64,000 nt of DNA from Cyclaneusma minus (GCA_037179335.1 JAKZHN010000014.1:186001-250000); one strand, 5' to 3'; counted from the first letter of the stretch, positions 11,416 to 24,070 are shown. A program made the numbers and translations. Notes: generated by a model not told the origin, from the letters alone.

Positions 11416-12339
11416 ATGATGTCCAGTCGACTCTTTCTCCGCGCAGCTCGGTCAGCGGCTCCCCGAGCTGCTCCCCGAGCTGCCGTCGCTCCCCGGTCCT
11501 TCGCCATCCCCACTGCACGCTTCTACGCAACTCCCGCCGCCGATGCGAAGCCCCCGGTTGCTCTCTACGGTCTTGATGGCACCTACGCCACTGCCTTGGT
11601 ACGTCTCTCTTCTTGCGCCAGCACCCGCGTCGCTGTGTCGGCGAAAGCACGCATCTGACCCGCAGTCTATCTAGTACACAGCAGCAGTGAAGAGCTCCAC
11701 CCTCGACACCGTCGCCAAGGCGCTCAGCGCCCTCAACCAAGTCTTCCACAAGGATGAGAAACTCGCGACCATCATGCAGGCGCCTACGCTCAGCGCCGAG
11801 GACAAGGAGCAGATCATTGCCGAGCTGCAGAAGTACACCGGCACCGATAAGGCCGACACCGTCAAGAACTTCCTGAAGACGCTGGCCGAGAACAACCGCT
11901 TGGGACTCCTGAAGGGTGTTTGTGAGAACTTTGAGGTTTTGATGAGCGCTGCGAGGGGAGAGGTTGAGCTTACAGTTACGAGCGCCGCGGTGAGACTGCC
12001 TCCGATCATGCGACGACTTGGGGTTTGGGGTGGTGAAATACGGGGGCTAATAATGCTGTGTTCTAGCAACTCGACAACAAGACCCTTTCCAGACTTGAGA
12101 CGGCAGTATCGAAGTCCCAATACGTCGGCCAAGGCAAGAAGCTCAAGGTTACCAACAAGGTACATGAATTCTCATCCTACACCCCCCTTGAATGTAAGAG
12201 AACGGCCATTGCTAACTCAGCCCAGGTCAACCCAGAGATCCTCGGTGGATTGGTTGTCGAGATCGGAGACCGCACCATCGACCTCAGCGTGTCATCCCGC
12301 ATTTCCAAGATGAACAAGCTGTTGACCGATACCCTGTAA
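11416..12339 (+). CDS. ATP5: ATP synthase subunit 5 (OSCP), mitochondrial
   Basis: Four exons: 11416-11598, 11675-11989, 12067-12159, 12226-12339; 234 aa. OSCP joins the peripheral stalk to the top of F1 in the mitochondrial ATP synthase. The N-terminus is an Arg/Ala presequence (SRLFLRAARSAAPRAAPRAA) ending near RFYATPAA. The mature part shows PPVALYGLDGTYATALYTAA, the helical N-domain, and the conserved delta/OSCP C-terminal motif NPEILGGLVVEIGDRTIDLS followed by VSSRISKMNKLL. Two adjacent ATGs exist; the first was taken. All three introns are phase 0, which is tidy and supports the model. Confidence 0.95.
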
Positions 12340-14067
12340 AGTGGCCCAGCCGGCGCTTTCTTTTTAGCAACATAGAAACATTACATGAAGCTGTGACCAG
12401 AACACGGTTTTAGAAACGTCTGGGGGCCTGGTTTTATGTAAATATAGTTGCGCCACAATCACAGGAAATTCCACCAAGTTGTCTAGTTTTCCTCTGCTCG
12501 TCGCCTTGGGCAGGAGGGTTTACTGACTTCTTGGCAGCTTGAATAGAAGGGCTGTGATTTTCCTCCTCGAGAGATAGGCAGACGAACCATCCTTTAGTTT
12601 GGGTCATAGAAGAGTCGTGAATGATGAAGGAGGTACATTGTCTTATTACCGATACGAAGCATTTTCCTGCGGCTTCTACTGATATACCTCTGTATCGTAG
12701 TTACGAAACTTTTGAGGGATTAGAGCAGTGGGAAGCCAGAGGATTCCCAATACCAAAACAGCAAACAGGAAATCCAGCCCCATGTCGGGTACTAGAGAGG
12801 ATCAAGAGGCGCGGACGGGAGAAAGACGAAGATGGAAATCCTCACTCGGCAGTCTGCTAGGTTTAGAAGCGAGGGTGAGGTGGGATGTCTTTTTTACCTC
12901 ATCGGACTGCTCGAAGAGACGGGCGACATTCGAGACCATTGCCTGTCTCCTGTCTATCAAACTATGAGGCATCTAGAAACTTGGTCAGTAAGCAGTCTTT
13001 TCTTCGGCACCAATGACAGTCCTTCGGGACTCGCGGGCTAAACACTTTCTCCCTCACCGACTTACCATGCCCTTCGTCACCATCAAGGAGAGACACTCTT
13101 CCACCAAGCCTCTCCCTCTTACCTGGACGTTGAGCCAGAACAGCCAAACATATGTTAGCTACATCTGAATCGAACAAATAACGTCCCGACTTTTACCAGT
13201 CAACCTCGACCAAGCATCAAGGGCAGACCCCTATCGGATAGTCTGTCCTATGGAACCCCTCGTGATGGATCAGATGCGCTAATATTGCCCCGACAGGCCT
13301 GGAAACTTTTAGTATTTCGAAGGAAGGTATTTTATGGATCGTGACCTCCGAGGCTAGAACCTCTAGCTTATGGGATTGGCCTAATTCATATATGGAGTTT
13401 TCAAAGCATACCTAGCTGCTAAGCCTCATTGGGCTCCATTTAGCTTAAAATCCCCGGGCTCACTAGACTCAGCAGATGGAATTTGGGAACTCTAGGATTT
13501 GGCTTGACCGTCGCGCCACGTTCTGGAAAGAAGGGGGAGAAACAAGCCGAATGGCACAACGTGGCGCGACGGTTACCCCTATTCTACCTATTGTACCTAT
13601 TGACAGTCACCGATGATCGGTTTGCTCCCAAGCCCGATCCCGGTCTCCGACCGACAGAGGTACTCTTCAACTCCTGTGTTCCGCAGACAATTATATCGTT
13701 GTGGAGGCATTTGGCTTGCCTATACGGAAACCAATATCGCGCGCGGGTGTTACTTGGCCATCGTATCTCATAATGCATCGGTACCATCAGCGCTGTACCT
13801 CATATAATTAGCCTCATGTATGTGTATTTTTCTAGTCTTCTAATTTAGCAAGTCTTCTCATCTCGGGTCTCTCATCTACCACCTTCTCTGCGCAGCTCTA
13901 GGTATGCATTCTCGGTTTTCTCCGCTCCAAATACTAAGCCCCTCGCATCCCGCTTTTCTATTCTTCTACCTAATCCCTCGCGTCTTTCAATGAAAAGCAA
14001 CGAAAGAGCGAGTGATGCTGCAAAGCCGCTGCAAGAAAACCCGCCACCCTTAGGTCATCCTCTCCAG
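12340..14067. other. Convergent intergenic region, ATP5 / GH63-like gene
   Basis: 1.7 kb between two 3' ends. No gene is supported. It contains a perfect 16-bp inverted repeat at 13507-13573 (separate entry). Short ORFs such as those at 12621-13041 and 13483-13807 overlap in several frames and look random. Confidence 0.45.
13507..13573. repeat. Perfect 16-bp inverted repeat (hairpin)
   Basis: ACCGTCGCGCCACGTT at 13507-13522 and its exact reverse complement AACGTGGCGCGACGGT at 13558-13573, with a 35-base spacer. The arms are GC-rich within otherwise average DNA. It could be an RNA hairpin, a cruciform, or a trace of a small inverted-repeat element; no function can be assigned. Confidence 0.7.
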
Positions 14068-17000
14068 TCAATGCTCATCAAGCTGCGCCTCGAACTCATC
14101 CGCATCTCTGAATGTGCCCGAATCGTAGCTGCGAACGCGCTCGAGTTGCTCGGTGACATACTTGTTGAGATGCTCGTCGCGTTCGCTGCGGTCGTGCTCC
14201 TTTTCCAGATCTTCAGGTCCTACGGATTTCATGGAACGCGTCTCATCGTCATGGTCGCCGTTGGTGTGAGAGTCGAAGTCACTTCGAGCGCCGATGGAAC
14301 GTGCGGTTGATGAACGGCGCAGAAGATGTGGCTTGCCATTCTTGGGCTTTGAATGGCGTGTGAAGATGTCATCGAAGTAATGTGCCATGCCGGTCGAGGG
14401 CGTACGGGGTGTTTGGGGAAGGCGGCAATTGACGCTAAGACACGGTCAGTCAGTACATTCAAAGGCAACCGTGTCGAACTTCAAGATCTAACGAAACCAA
14501 AGGAGAGAATCGGCATGGAAGTTTAACGAGGGAATCTTACCCCGTGTCATAAATCATCCTGGCCATCAAGCCAGTCCATCCACATTGGTGGGTCGCACCC
14601 AGGCCACGACCAGTGTCTCCATCGAAAAACTCATAGAACCAGAGGTTGTCCTTCCAGTGCGGGTCAAAATCGAGCATATCGTTCCCATTGTTGATCGCAC
14701 GTCTGTCGTCGTCTCCTCTTGCCATCAAGTGCTGGAGGCGATGCTGAATCTCCTCGGATACATGACCTAGATGCATGAAGTCGCCTGATCCTGTTGGGCA
14801 TTCGACTTGGAACGAAGGGCCGTAGAACATGTAGAATCTTTGCAAGGACTCGACCAGCAAAAAGTTGACGCAGAGCCAGATAGGACCACGCCAATTGCTG
14901 TTGCCGCCAAACAGACCACTGTCAGAGTCCCCAGGTACATAACCAACCCTGAACTCCTGGCCGTTGACGTGCATTGAGTACGGATTCTTCTCATGGAACT
15001 TGGAAAGTGACCTAATTCCATGCTCGCCAAGGAACTCTTCGGGATCGAGCATACGCTTCAGGATCTTTTCTAGGCGATCCTTGCTGACAAGTGACAGGAG
15101 GATTCGATTGTCTTTGCCCCTCTTTCTGATGCTCGCCATGTTGCGCTCGGCTACATCATGTCTGTTTTCGATGAACCAGTCGACCCGCTTCTTGAAAGAT
15201 GGAAGCTTGTTGACAAGTTCCGGCTCCAGCGTCAGTGTGGCATAAAGCGGGATGAGACCGACGAGTGATCGGACCGGCAATTGCTGTGACCATGGGCCTC
15301 CCCAGGAAATAGCATCGTAGTAGAAGCCGTCTTCTTCGTTCCACAGGGATTGCTCCTTGCCTCCATGTCCGGCTTTGAAGGTCATTGCGTCGCTTATGAG
15401 CATGAAATGCTCGAAGAATTTCGAAGCAATATCTTCATATATGCGACGGTGCTTGGCAAGCTCCAAAGCAATATTCAGCATACACAGGCAGTAGAATGCC
15501 ATCCAGCCCGTGCTGTCGGCCTGTTCGAGAGTACCTCCAGTTGGTAATGGTTCCGAGCGATTGAAAAGTCCAATGTTGTCCACTGATTAACAGATTAGCA
15601 GCCATTGGTCTACGTTCGTTAGTAGCCAAGGGACGCATAGAAACCATTGGAACACTTCGGCTGGTTTGGATATAAGGAAACCCATATATCTTGGGCGTAA
15701 TTTGCTCGTAGTGGAGTCCCTTCTTGCAGGTCTCATATTTACCAGCCCATAATGAAAGCAAAGAAATATGTTGACTACTCACAGCCGAGAAAGCCTCCTT
15801 CAAAGACGCCCTTGTCATTGACATCTTTTCGATTGACCCACCAAGTGAAGTTCAGGAGCAGCTTCTGGAACACTCGCTCGAGAAAATCCAGGTCCTCGCG
15901 ACCATAGATCTTTCGCTCAATCTTGAACGTTCGGAAAGTCGCCCAAGCATGGACTGGCGGGTTGACGTCGCCAAAGTTCCACTCATAGGCAGGCAACTGT
16001 CCATTAGGGTGCATATACCACTCCCTCGTGAAAAGATCAAGCTGCTTCTTGGCGAATTCAGGGTCGATCATGGCCAGAGGGATGCAATGGAATGCAGAAT
16101 CCCAGATGGCGAAGAAGGGATACTCCCAAGAATCTGGCATAGACAGAATATCGTCGATGTGCAGGTTCCTCCAGCTTGAGTTTCTGACTGCCTTGCGATC
16201 AGGAGGCGGAGGAGGTTGTGCTGGGTCGCCATTGGACCACTGATCCCAGATGAACTGATAATATTGCTTGTTCCACATCATGCCAGAGAACGCTTGTCGC
16301 TGGATATTGCGAAGATCGTCAGCCATCGGCAGTGGACTGATCCTGTAATAGAAGTCGTCGGCTTCGTCTCGTCTCTTGTCCATGACATCGTCGAATTCTT
16401 CTTCGTCAACGTAATCCTGATACTTCTTGGAAAAGGTAAAGCGGACCACAGCACACTCGCCTGGAGCCACACCTCCACCTTCGTTGAAGGAGAACCAGGC
16501 CGCAGACTTGGTGCCGGTTTGCGCTGGGTTGATTGCTTTCTTCTCACCGTCGACAATATGACGATGGAAAGCGTCTTTCACATATGGCTGAGGGTTCTCT
16601 CCACCGTAGAGGCCCTTGAAGTTTGAGTCATTGTGTGTGAACATCAGCTTCGGATGGACGTCTCGGCGGCTAGGACCAACTCCTGGAGACGGGGAGAGAT
16701 TCAGATAGCGATCACCGAGCTTGTGATGCTTGCTATTAGCGGAAAGATCGCTGACGCGCGAAATGGAAGGTTTCTTGTCGGCAGATTCATGACCCCAAGC
16801 CCAGGTGTTACGGAACCACATATGGGGTATGATGTGGAGCGGGGCGGGTTCAGGGCCACGGTTCCATGCGGTGACCCGGAATAGAATTTCCTCTGAGTCC
16901 TCCTTCGCTGTTTCGATGTAGATGTCCCAGTATCGATTGTCGTCAAAAATTCCGGTATCGAGGAGTTGATACTCTTTGTCTTGCTTGCCGAGTTCGGCGT

Positions 17001-17916
17001 TCTTCTTGACTAGTTCCTCGTACGGAAATTTTCGTTGCGGGTATTTGTAGAGGAATTTCATATAGGAGTGCTATTACTGTTAGAAAAATCCAGGCACACA
17101 ACTCAGAACGCGAAAGAAAAGACATCGGAGAAGGTGAAGCAACTGAACACTGTCACGGTCCTTGTATGTAGAGAGCAGATAATCAGACTATTCCAAGTAC
17201 TGTATGCGATACAGGTCGATACGAGGCCACCCTTGAAGTTTTGCAGGAGTGTCCGCTTTCCTGCTCTCCGATGTCTTGAAAAAATAAATTATATCACTCA
17301 CGGTGGGCGTGTTGTCAAGATGGAAGTGTGCCTCCTTGACACTTTCTCCATGGTTTCCCTGAGGGTTCGACAGTCCGAAAAGCCGCTCTTTAAGGAAGTC
17401 ACTGTATCCAGGTCAGCACGAGCTCTTCAAATCTTTGGAATTGATGGGTCCCGCAGAGGCTCACTCTTGTTCGTTCCAGAAGGCAAAGGCGATGTTCTGG
17501 AGGCCATGCGTGTCTACACCCAAGCATCAGCCAACTGCCAGGCATTGCAGCACAATGCAATTCCGGAAGGTATAGTACCGCAGACACCAGCAATGCCATC
17601 TTCGCCCCATCGGAAAGCCCTCGATCTTGCGTGGTCATGGGGAAAGTCTGAGGCAAATTAGCCATTTGGGTATCTGGGGGGAAATGGTAAGTGGCCGACG
17701 TACGGCTCCAGGCATCTCCATCTGCGCTGTAGTCCTCACGAACTGTAGTTGCAAGTCAGATAGATATCTAGAGGACCAAGACATAGACACGGGAGCTTCT
17801 CTACCTGTTGCCCACTGACGCTCAGCAACGTAGGGTCCCCACTTCTTCCAGTACTTGACCCGCTCGCGGTCTTCCTTGAGACGCTTTCCCTCCTCACAAT
17901 CGTCGATGTGTGACAT
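14068..17916 (-). CDS. GH63-like glucosidase, yeast YMR196W family
   Basis: Eight exons: 17916-17805, 17742-17704, 17647-17579, 17513-17465, 17401-17302, 17070-15783, 15582-14541, 14434-14068; 1021 aa. Homologous to the large YMR196W-type proteins with a family 63 (alpha/alpha)6 catalytic domain, related to processing glucosidase; substrate not known. The start [20 protein letters not shown] has no signal peptide, so it is expected to be cytosolic, unlike ER glucosidase I. Recognisable stretches are [82 protein letters not shown] and [16 protein letters not shown], all typical of the family. The last exon adds a charged tail. Introns of 231 nt (17301-17071) and 200 nt (15782-15583) are longer than the others. 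Confidence 0.9.
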
Positions 17917-18854
17917 TGTGGATTGTGATGGGCGATAAAAGGGAAAAAGAACAAGGACAACTGGAGGAGAGGAGAGAGAGAGGGAGATGCGAGAAGGGAG
18001 GGAGTGAAGGAGTGCGGACGAGATCAAAAGATGCAATTGACTTCAGGTTGTACCCGAAGAAAAAGTAGGCTGACGGCATCGGCAAGCACCAACAGCGGTG
18101 GGAGCTTGGGGCAGCTAGGAGGCGCGGAGAAGGCTGTGGGGGCGGGACTTATCTGGGGAGAGAGGTATCCACAATGGACGTCACCGGAGTGTTTGTTCCA
18201 ACATTCAGAAGGTCCCATGCCAATCCCCGCTGCCAACAGAATACCAATGTGCTATTTGCAAGCACTTGGCCAAGGCACGTCTACTGAGTCCCGCTCTACA
18301 AATTTGTTTGATGATGCCAAACTTGCGAGGCTTGCTTCACTGCTGCGAATTTTCCGTCACTACTCAAGCTTCGCCCATGTTTCCTTATCGCCATTTAGCG
18401 AGAAAGTAACTTTCCCATGTCTAGTGCGCGCTTGGCATAGAACGGCGAACGGTCAGCTTTCAGCACCGGTGTCCTACATAGTCGTAGAATGACTGAAATC
18501 CGAGTGCCATTCGTGAATGACCCAGTCAGGCTCACTTCATACCCAAGTCAAAAGGGTCACATCCAGACGTTGTCTGATTGAATTGTCGCGCAAAGCAGCT
18601 CGACTCTCCTGAAGGAGACTATGGAGTGCTGTAGGGCATTAAACCCATCTTCCTTGAATTGCGCTGTTGAGGAACCCTGATCTTGGGTTCCCCGGGCCAT
18701 GTCCTCAGGAACCCGACTACTCCCAGTTAAAACTCCTCTCAAGTAATCCGCTATATCCCGTCGTGCGACCAACCTCAAGTTAGGATAACTCCAAACTCCA
18801 CGCTCCATGCTGAAACCGACGTCACATATGCCCTAGACTGCCGCGCACCCACTA
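17917..18854. other. Intergenic, GH63-like upstream / SDE2 downstream
   Basis: About 940 bases, no supported gene. The 150 bases upstream of the GH63-like start are C/T-rich on the coding strand (positions 17940-18010), consistent with a 5' UTR or promoter pyrimidine tract. Confidence 0.45.
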
Positions 18855-19673
18855 CTAGCTCTTCTCTTCCTCATCCTCGCTCATAAACTCGTCGTCGTCG
18901 TCAAATCCAAAGAATGATTTGGATTTGGTGTTCTTAATGTCCCGTTCCGAGGGTGGCGTTGTGCCTTCTGACTCCGCCTTCTCATCAGCGCTTCCACTGG
19001 ATGAGCTGCTAGAGCCAATTTTGTCGATGCGCATTACGTTGTCGGTGTAGGCGCCAGCCTTCATGGCGGCGGCAACAGCTTCTCTCGTCTTCTCTCCCGA
19101 TTCCTCCTTATCTTCCATCCATTTGCCATCTACTTTGCCCTTGGATCCGTTCGTGATCTCCTCCTCGCGCTTCTCTGCCAATTCGACGATCTGCTCCCAT
19201 CGCTTGCGGCGCGCCTCTTTCTCTTTCTTCTCCATGTCAGGCTTGATGGCGAGGTATTCCGCCAGGGCCTTGGCCTCGTTCACCGTGCGTAGTCGACGAC
19301 CATCCAGGTTCCGGTTTGAGCCGTTATTCTCGCCTTGGTTATTCTTCCGCTTGGATGACATGCGCCCACCGGCAGCACGGAGCTGGGATCCGAAGCCGCC
19401 TTTGCCACCACATAGCGGAAGTGAGAGTCGCAAGGACACAAAGTCATCGGCTGGATTTGATAAGAGACTCGAGATGGGCGACGATGGTGAAGCACATAGC
19501 TCCTTGTTGGAGATGGTGGTGAAGATGAAGCGGCTTTCAGTAGTCGGGAGGCGCTGTATGATTTGCTCTTGCAGATCGGCGAGAGTAGTTGTAGATGGGG
19601 TTGGCAGTGAGAGAGTTGATGGCAGCTGCAGGCCAGTAAAGGTAGAAAGGAGAACGTTGATAGTCTTCGCCAT
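18855..19673 (-). CDS. SDE2: Sde2: ubiquitin-fold splicing and genome-stability factor
   Basis: Single exon, 272 aa from the ATG at 19673. Sde2 carries an N-terminal ubiquitin-like fold that is cleaved after a GG; the freed C-terminal part, starting with Lys, joins the spliceosome in fission yeast and protects replication in human cells. Here residues 1-90 form the ubiquitin-like region and end in [20 protein letters not shown], so cleavage is expected after G90 with K91 as new N-terminus. The following RMSSKRKNN and [20 protein letters not shown] segment is the conserved Sde2 core. The C-terminus is acidic (DDDDEF, EDEEE). An in-frame ATG 27 codons upstream exists, but the shorter start matches the family. 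Confidence 0.92.
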   Translation of the reverse strand: MAKTINVLLSTFTGLQLPSTLSLPTPSTTTLADLQEQIIQRLPTTESRFIFTTISNKELCASPSSPISSLLSNPADDFVSLRLSLPLCGGKGGFGSQLRAAGGRMSSKRKNNQGENNGSNRNLDGRRLRTVNEAKALAEYLAIKPDMEKKEKEARRKRWEQIVELAEKREEEITNGSKGKVDGKWMEDKEESGEKTREAVAAAMKAGAYTDNVMRIDKIGSSSSSSGSADEKAESEGTTPPSERDIKNTKSKSFFGFDDDDEFMSEDEEEKS

Positions 19674-20104
19674 TTTGAAGGTTCGGAATAGTCGTTGCCT
19701 TTGGCGCGGTGGTTGAGGGACTGTAGAAGACTGAGTGCTCTTTCTGTCTTTCACAAGTGGCGGCGAGTGCTGCTGGAGTTAAGGAAGCGTATTCGGTTCC
19801 GATAAACAAACGAGAGACTTCAAAGAGTGGTTGAAAGGAAGAACACCTGCTTGTGAGTGGGGTGGAAGTCTCTCCAGGAGTCCAGCAGGAGAGGCTCAGA
19901 TATGTCCGACTAGCGATGGCGGGAAATTTACGGCGCCACGGAATTTGGGCGGGCCGCGATTAATGCCGCGAAATTCAGGCACCCATGCAGTCCCACACCT
20001 CGAGCAATTCTGAATATTGTGCAAATTGGCAGTTGACTTTCCCTCCTCATCAGCAAAGCCGACGACCACCAACCGCCTCACGACAACCATCACAGGCCGC
20101 CATC
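19674..20104. other. Divergent promoter region, SDE2 / eS10
   Basis: 430 bases between two divergently transcribed genes for RNA and translation functions, so probably a shared promoter. GC-rich short motifs near 19918-19975 (GGCGGGAAATTTACGGCGCC and GGGCGGGCCGCG) are candidate factor sites, but none is recognised with certainty. Confidence 0.45.
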
Positions 20105-20785
20105 ATGTAAGAACTGCCTAGCCTTTCTCTGGAAGCTTTTGGGGAAATCAATCCTCTGCAGCAGCTTCTGCGCACCAGCTGGACTCTGCTGCAATTCCTG
20201 GAACCGCGGCTGACTTCACCTTGCGCAGGCTCATCCCCAAGGCTGATCGCAAGAAGATCCACGAGTACCTCTTCCGTGAGGGTGTTCTCGTGGCCAAGAA
20301 GGACTACAACCTTCCCAAGCACAACGAGATCGACACGAAGAACCTCTACGTCGTCAAGGCCTGCCAGTCTTTGACCTCGCGCGGATACGTTAAGACTCAG
20401 TTCTCGTGGCAGTACTACTACTACACCCTCACCCCCGAGGGTCTCGAGTACCTCCGCGAATGGCTCCACCTGCCCGCTGAGATCGTCCCCGCGACTCACA
20501 TCAAGCAGCAGCGATCGCACGCTCCTCCTCGCGGCATGATGGGAGGTGAGGGCGAGCGTGAGCGCCGTCCTTTCGGAGGCCGTGGTGGACGTGGTGGTGA
20601 CCGTGGCGACCGCGAGGGAGGCTACCGCAGACGTGATGCTGGCGAGGGCAAGGAGGGCGGTGCTCCAGGTGGCTTCAACCCTGAGTTGTAAGAAATCCGA
20701 TATCCTGTCTTCCATAGACACATGCTGACCTTTCTCTAGCCGTGGTGGATTTGGCCGTGGCCGTGGTGCTGCTCCCGAGTCATAG
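20105..20785 (+). CDS. RPS10: 40S ribosomal protein eS10
   Basis: Three exons: 20105-20106, 20229-20687, 20740-20785; 168 aa. A small-subunit ribosomal protein near the mRNA entry. The start codon is split: exon 1 supplies only AT and the G comes after a 122-nt intron (AT|GTAAGA ... GCGCAG|G), giving [20 protein letters not shown]. The winged-helix body is plain: [65 protein letters not shown]. The C-terminus is Gly/Arg-rich and ends [14 protein letters not shown], which needs the second splice (TT|C). No other in-frame ATG exists upstream of the conserved residues. Confidence 0.95.
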
Positions 20786-22245
20786 ATGACCGGTATCTTT
20801 GCTTGTTTGCATGGACAGGACACACTCATGACACTACTTCTCTAAAAGGTTGGGTCGGGCAGTAGCGCGCTCGGCCGAGTGATAGCAATCGCCGGAGGTC
20901 GATTTGGTCGATGTTGGAAGATGACACTTCACCCCCTGTCACAATAGCAAATCAAGCTGTCTTCCTGGAAACATATTTTCCACGAGAAGTCCAACCTACA
21001 TGTGTGATTCTGAAGCAATGGCTTATGACTTGTGACTTCAGATGCGTTACTATGCAGGCTCTTGACCGCAAGTGACGGACAAGCCTCCCGCGCCGGTCAC
21101 TCCATGCTAGCTAACCTATCAACTCACACCACATTTGAAGTTTCGGGACCGGCGAGCTGCCTGCAGCATGCTCCTACACTGCATATTGGCTCTGTCGAGA
21201 TAGTGCTCAGTACTCAAAGTCGCGAGACGGGCAAGACCAATATACTGAGCAGGTGGCGTAGAAGCAAGGCCGCGATTGGGACCCAGGTGAGAGCAAAATC
21301 AACAGATAGTCATCTGCCACCCGCTGTTGAGTTGTCTAGTCGGAATCTCAACTCCCACAGCACGGTAACAAGTGGTCTGTGAGACGCCACCAAATGGCTC
21401 CCCGGACACGACTCTTTACGGTACTGGTAAGTTGGTTCCAATGTTATTCAGTTCCTGCTTTCTGTATTTGGATTGATTCTGTTCAGTTGGACTGTTGGTA
21501 ACTACTTTGACTGTCTGAGTATCTCATTGTTCCAATCATTCATATCATCGTCTCCAACCGCTCTCCTTGGCTTTCCCGGTCATTTGCGCCGTTTCTACCC
21601 GTTCGGGCCCCTCTAACTTGTAGCTATTATTCAATATCCGCGACTATGTGCTAAGTATATCTCTCAATGCTTGGGTCGACCCTACGGGCATTGTTTTGGG
21701 TTGTTGAGTAATTTGAAGCTTTATCGCGAAGTAGGCTGGCTCTGGCTCATGCATGCGGGGAAGATCAATGTACTCGATCGAGGCTATGTCCAACTGGCTG
21801 CAATGATGCCGACTTAGCACCAAAAACTCCCGACAGACATCTGTAGATGTCTGCCTCGTGGCGACATTGCTTGTGCGCTCATCTTAAACCCTTCGAATAC
21901 CTCTCAAGCGTTGTTGGGAAGGCAGTACATGTAGTGCTCTGCGGTGCTCTAGCATCTGCTACATGTAGCCGCCGAGACGTCACTTTGACAGGCAGTCCGC
22001 AATGGGGCGGAGGAAGAGGGGCAAAATGAAGCGATGTGGGGGCCCAGCTGCGTCAGTCTGCATATTGACCGATTGACCGTGCCTGCCCCATGGAATCTCG
22101 AGGAACCCAAGTCTATTTAGTTTCAAAGCCGAGCCAAAGTCTCCCTCCCTTCTTCTTCCTCTTCTTTCTCTTCGCTTCAATTCATCTTCTTGCTCTCAAC
22201 CCAACCTTTTCCCAACCCCAATTCCAACCAATTCACACAGTCATC
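20786..22245. other. Intergenic, eS10 downstream / arabinitol dehydrogenase upstream
   Basis: 1.46 kb with no supported gene. The last 110 bases before the ATG are strongly C/T-rich (22130-22240), a usual fungal 5' UTR. Two TACATGTA palindromes lie at about 21927 and 21960. ORFs here show no family likeness. Confidence 0.45.
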
Positions 22246-23716
22246 ATGGCCAACCTTCCCAAGGAAATGAAGGCTCTCCGGTGAGTGAACCCCGCCGTGT
22301 GACCTGCCTCTGCCGTCGCTGTCCCCGAATTTGTCCCCAAGGAGCCAACTTGTTCTGAAAGTTGGACAACCTTGCTGGGAAAGTCAATTGGCTTTGTAGC
22401 TGGCGCTGATGTCTTCGAAACAGCTACGAGAAGCCAGAGCAGTTCGGCGTTGTCACTGTTCCTCTACCCAAGCTCCGTGAGAACGATGTCTTGGTTGGTA
22501 CCCTCCCGCCCTATCCGGTATACCGATCACTGACTTTTACCCCTCCAGATCAAGGTCAAGGCTTGCGGTGTTTGCGGTACTGACTTGCACATTCACGAGG
22601 GAGAGTTCCTGGCAAAGGTAAGCTGCTAAGTCTCCTTCTCTCAACATCCAAGAAACTTGACTGACATTTTCCATCAGTTCCCATTGATTCCTGGTATGTT
22701 ATCAACTTGGACAAACCCACAAGCAGCAGTATCTGACATCCTGCCACAGGACATGAGACCGTCGGTGTTGTCGCTGCCATGGGCGAGAAGGTCAAGGGGT
22801 TTGAGATCGGCCAGCGTGTTGTGGCTGACAACAGCGAACTCTGCGGCGAGTGCTTCTACTGCAGACGGGGTGAGGCCCTGCTCTGCGAAGACTTCCAGGC
22901 ACACGGTGTTACCATGAACGGAGGCTTCGCCGAGTACTGCGCATACCCAGCTGCCAAGGTCTTCCGGATCCACAACCTTTCCGATGTTGACGCTACCCTC
23001 CTTGAGCCAGCCTCTTGTGCTGCTCACGGTCTCGAGAAGATCGCTCCCAAGCTGGCCTCTTCCGTCCTCATGTTCGGTGCTGGCCCCACCGGTCTCGTAT
23101 TGGCACAACTGTTGAGACACAACGGTGGATGCTCAGTCACCATCGCGGCCCCTGAAGGTCTCAAGATGGAGCTCGCTAAGAAGCTTGACGCCGCCGACCA
23201 CTACGTTGAGCTGTCCCGCAGCAACCCAGAGGTCCAGTTCGAGAAGCTGAAGAAGGACCACCCTTACGGCTTCGATATTGTCGTTGAGGCCACCGGATCC
23301 GCCAAGATCCTCGAGGACGCCATCCACTACGTTCGCCGTGGAGGCAAGCTTGTCGTATACGGTATGTATTGCTATTTTCCTCCTTGGCCGACAGCTACTT
23401 ACTGTCCACAGGTGTTTACGCCAACGCTGCCCGTGTCTCTTGGCCACCAAGCAAGATCTTCGGTGACGAAATCACCATTCTTGGCTCCTTCTCGGAGACC
23501 TACATGTTCCGTAAGTTTTCTAGACTTCTTCTTTGATTAGCGTGGAATACCAGTTGCTGACCCAATTAACCAGCCGCCGCGATCGACTATCTTGATTCGG
23601 GCAAGGTCAAGGTTGAGGGTATTGTGAACAAGACCTTCAAGCTCGAGCAATGGGCTGAGTGCTTGGAGAGCATGAAGAATAAGAGTGCCATTAAGGCGGC
23701 CATCACTTTCGATTAA
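22246..23716 (+). CDS. D-arabinitol dehydrogenase-like zinc MDR enzyme
   Basis: Seven exons: 22246-22280, 22424-22493, 22549-22617, 22678-22693, 22750-23361, 23412-23510, 23574-23716; 347 aa. Medium-chain dehydrogenase/reductase that oxidises a polyol, most like fungal D-arabinitol dehydrogenase (ARD1 type) of pentitol metabolism. Catalytic zinc motifs are [16 protein letters not shown] and GHETVG; the structural zinc lobe is [18 protein letters not shown]; the Rossmann turn is [13 protein letters not shown]. Exon 4 is only 16 nt and carries FPLIP plus one base, yet all splice phases join correctly (R|YEKPEQ, VL|IKVKACG, IPG|HETVG, VYG|VYANA, MFP|AAID). Exact substrate cannot be read from sequence; sorbitol or xylitol are alternatives. 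Confidence 0.88.
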
Positions 23717-24070
23717 GTGTAGGGGAGCTAGGCTTTGCTTTTGGAAGAAATTATTGGTGTCAAGTACTCCAGGTGTAAAACAGGGCGGCTGAGCCCACGG
23801 TAGGGACCGGAAACACCAAAAAGAATTACGAGACAAAAAGATGGAAGATACCAATATTAATTCGGCTTAAGCAACTTGGTCCTGACAAATGACTTCCAAC
23901 AACTGCGTGTGTAAGGTACCTAATTAAATTCGACGATTTGCGCTCCTCATTATTGCGACTAGCTGGAACAAAGTTTAGCCGGGTCTCAACTTCAAACCTC
24001 CAGCAGGTTGCTCCTCCATCTACTTTACATGTGAATTGCCGACCTGGTACCAACCTACAGCTTACCCACC
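23717..24070. other. Intergenic, dehydrogenase downstream / COX11 upstream
   Basis: 354 bases holding the dehydrogenase 3' UTR and the COX11 promoter. No gene seen. Confidence 0.4.
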
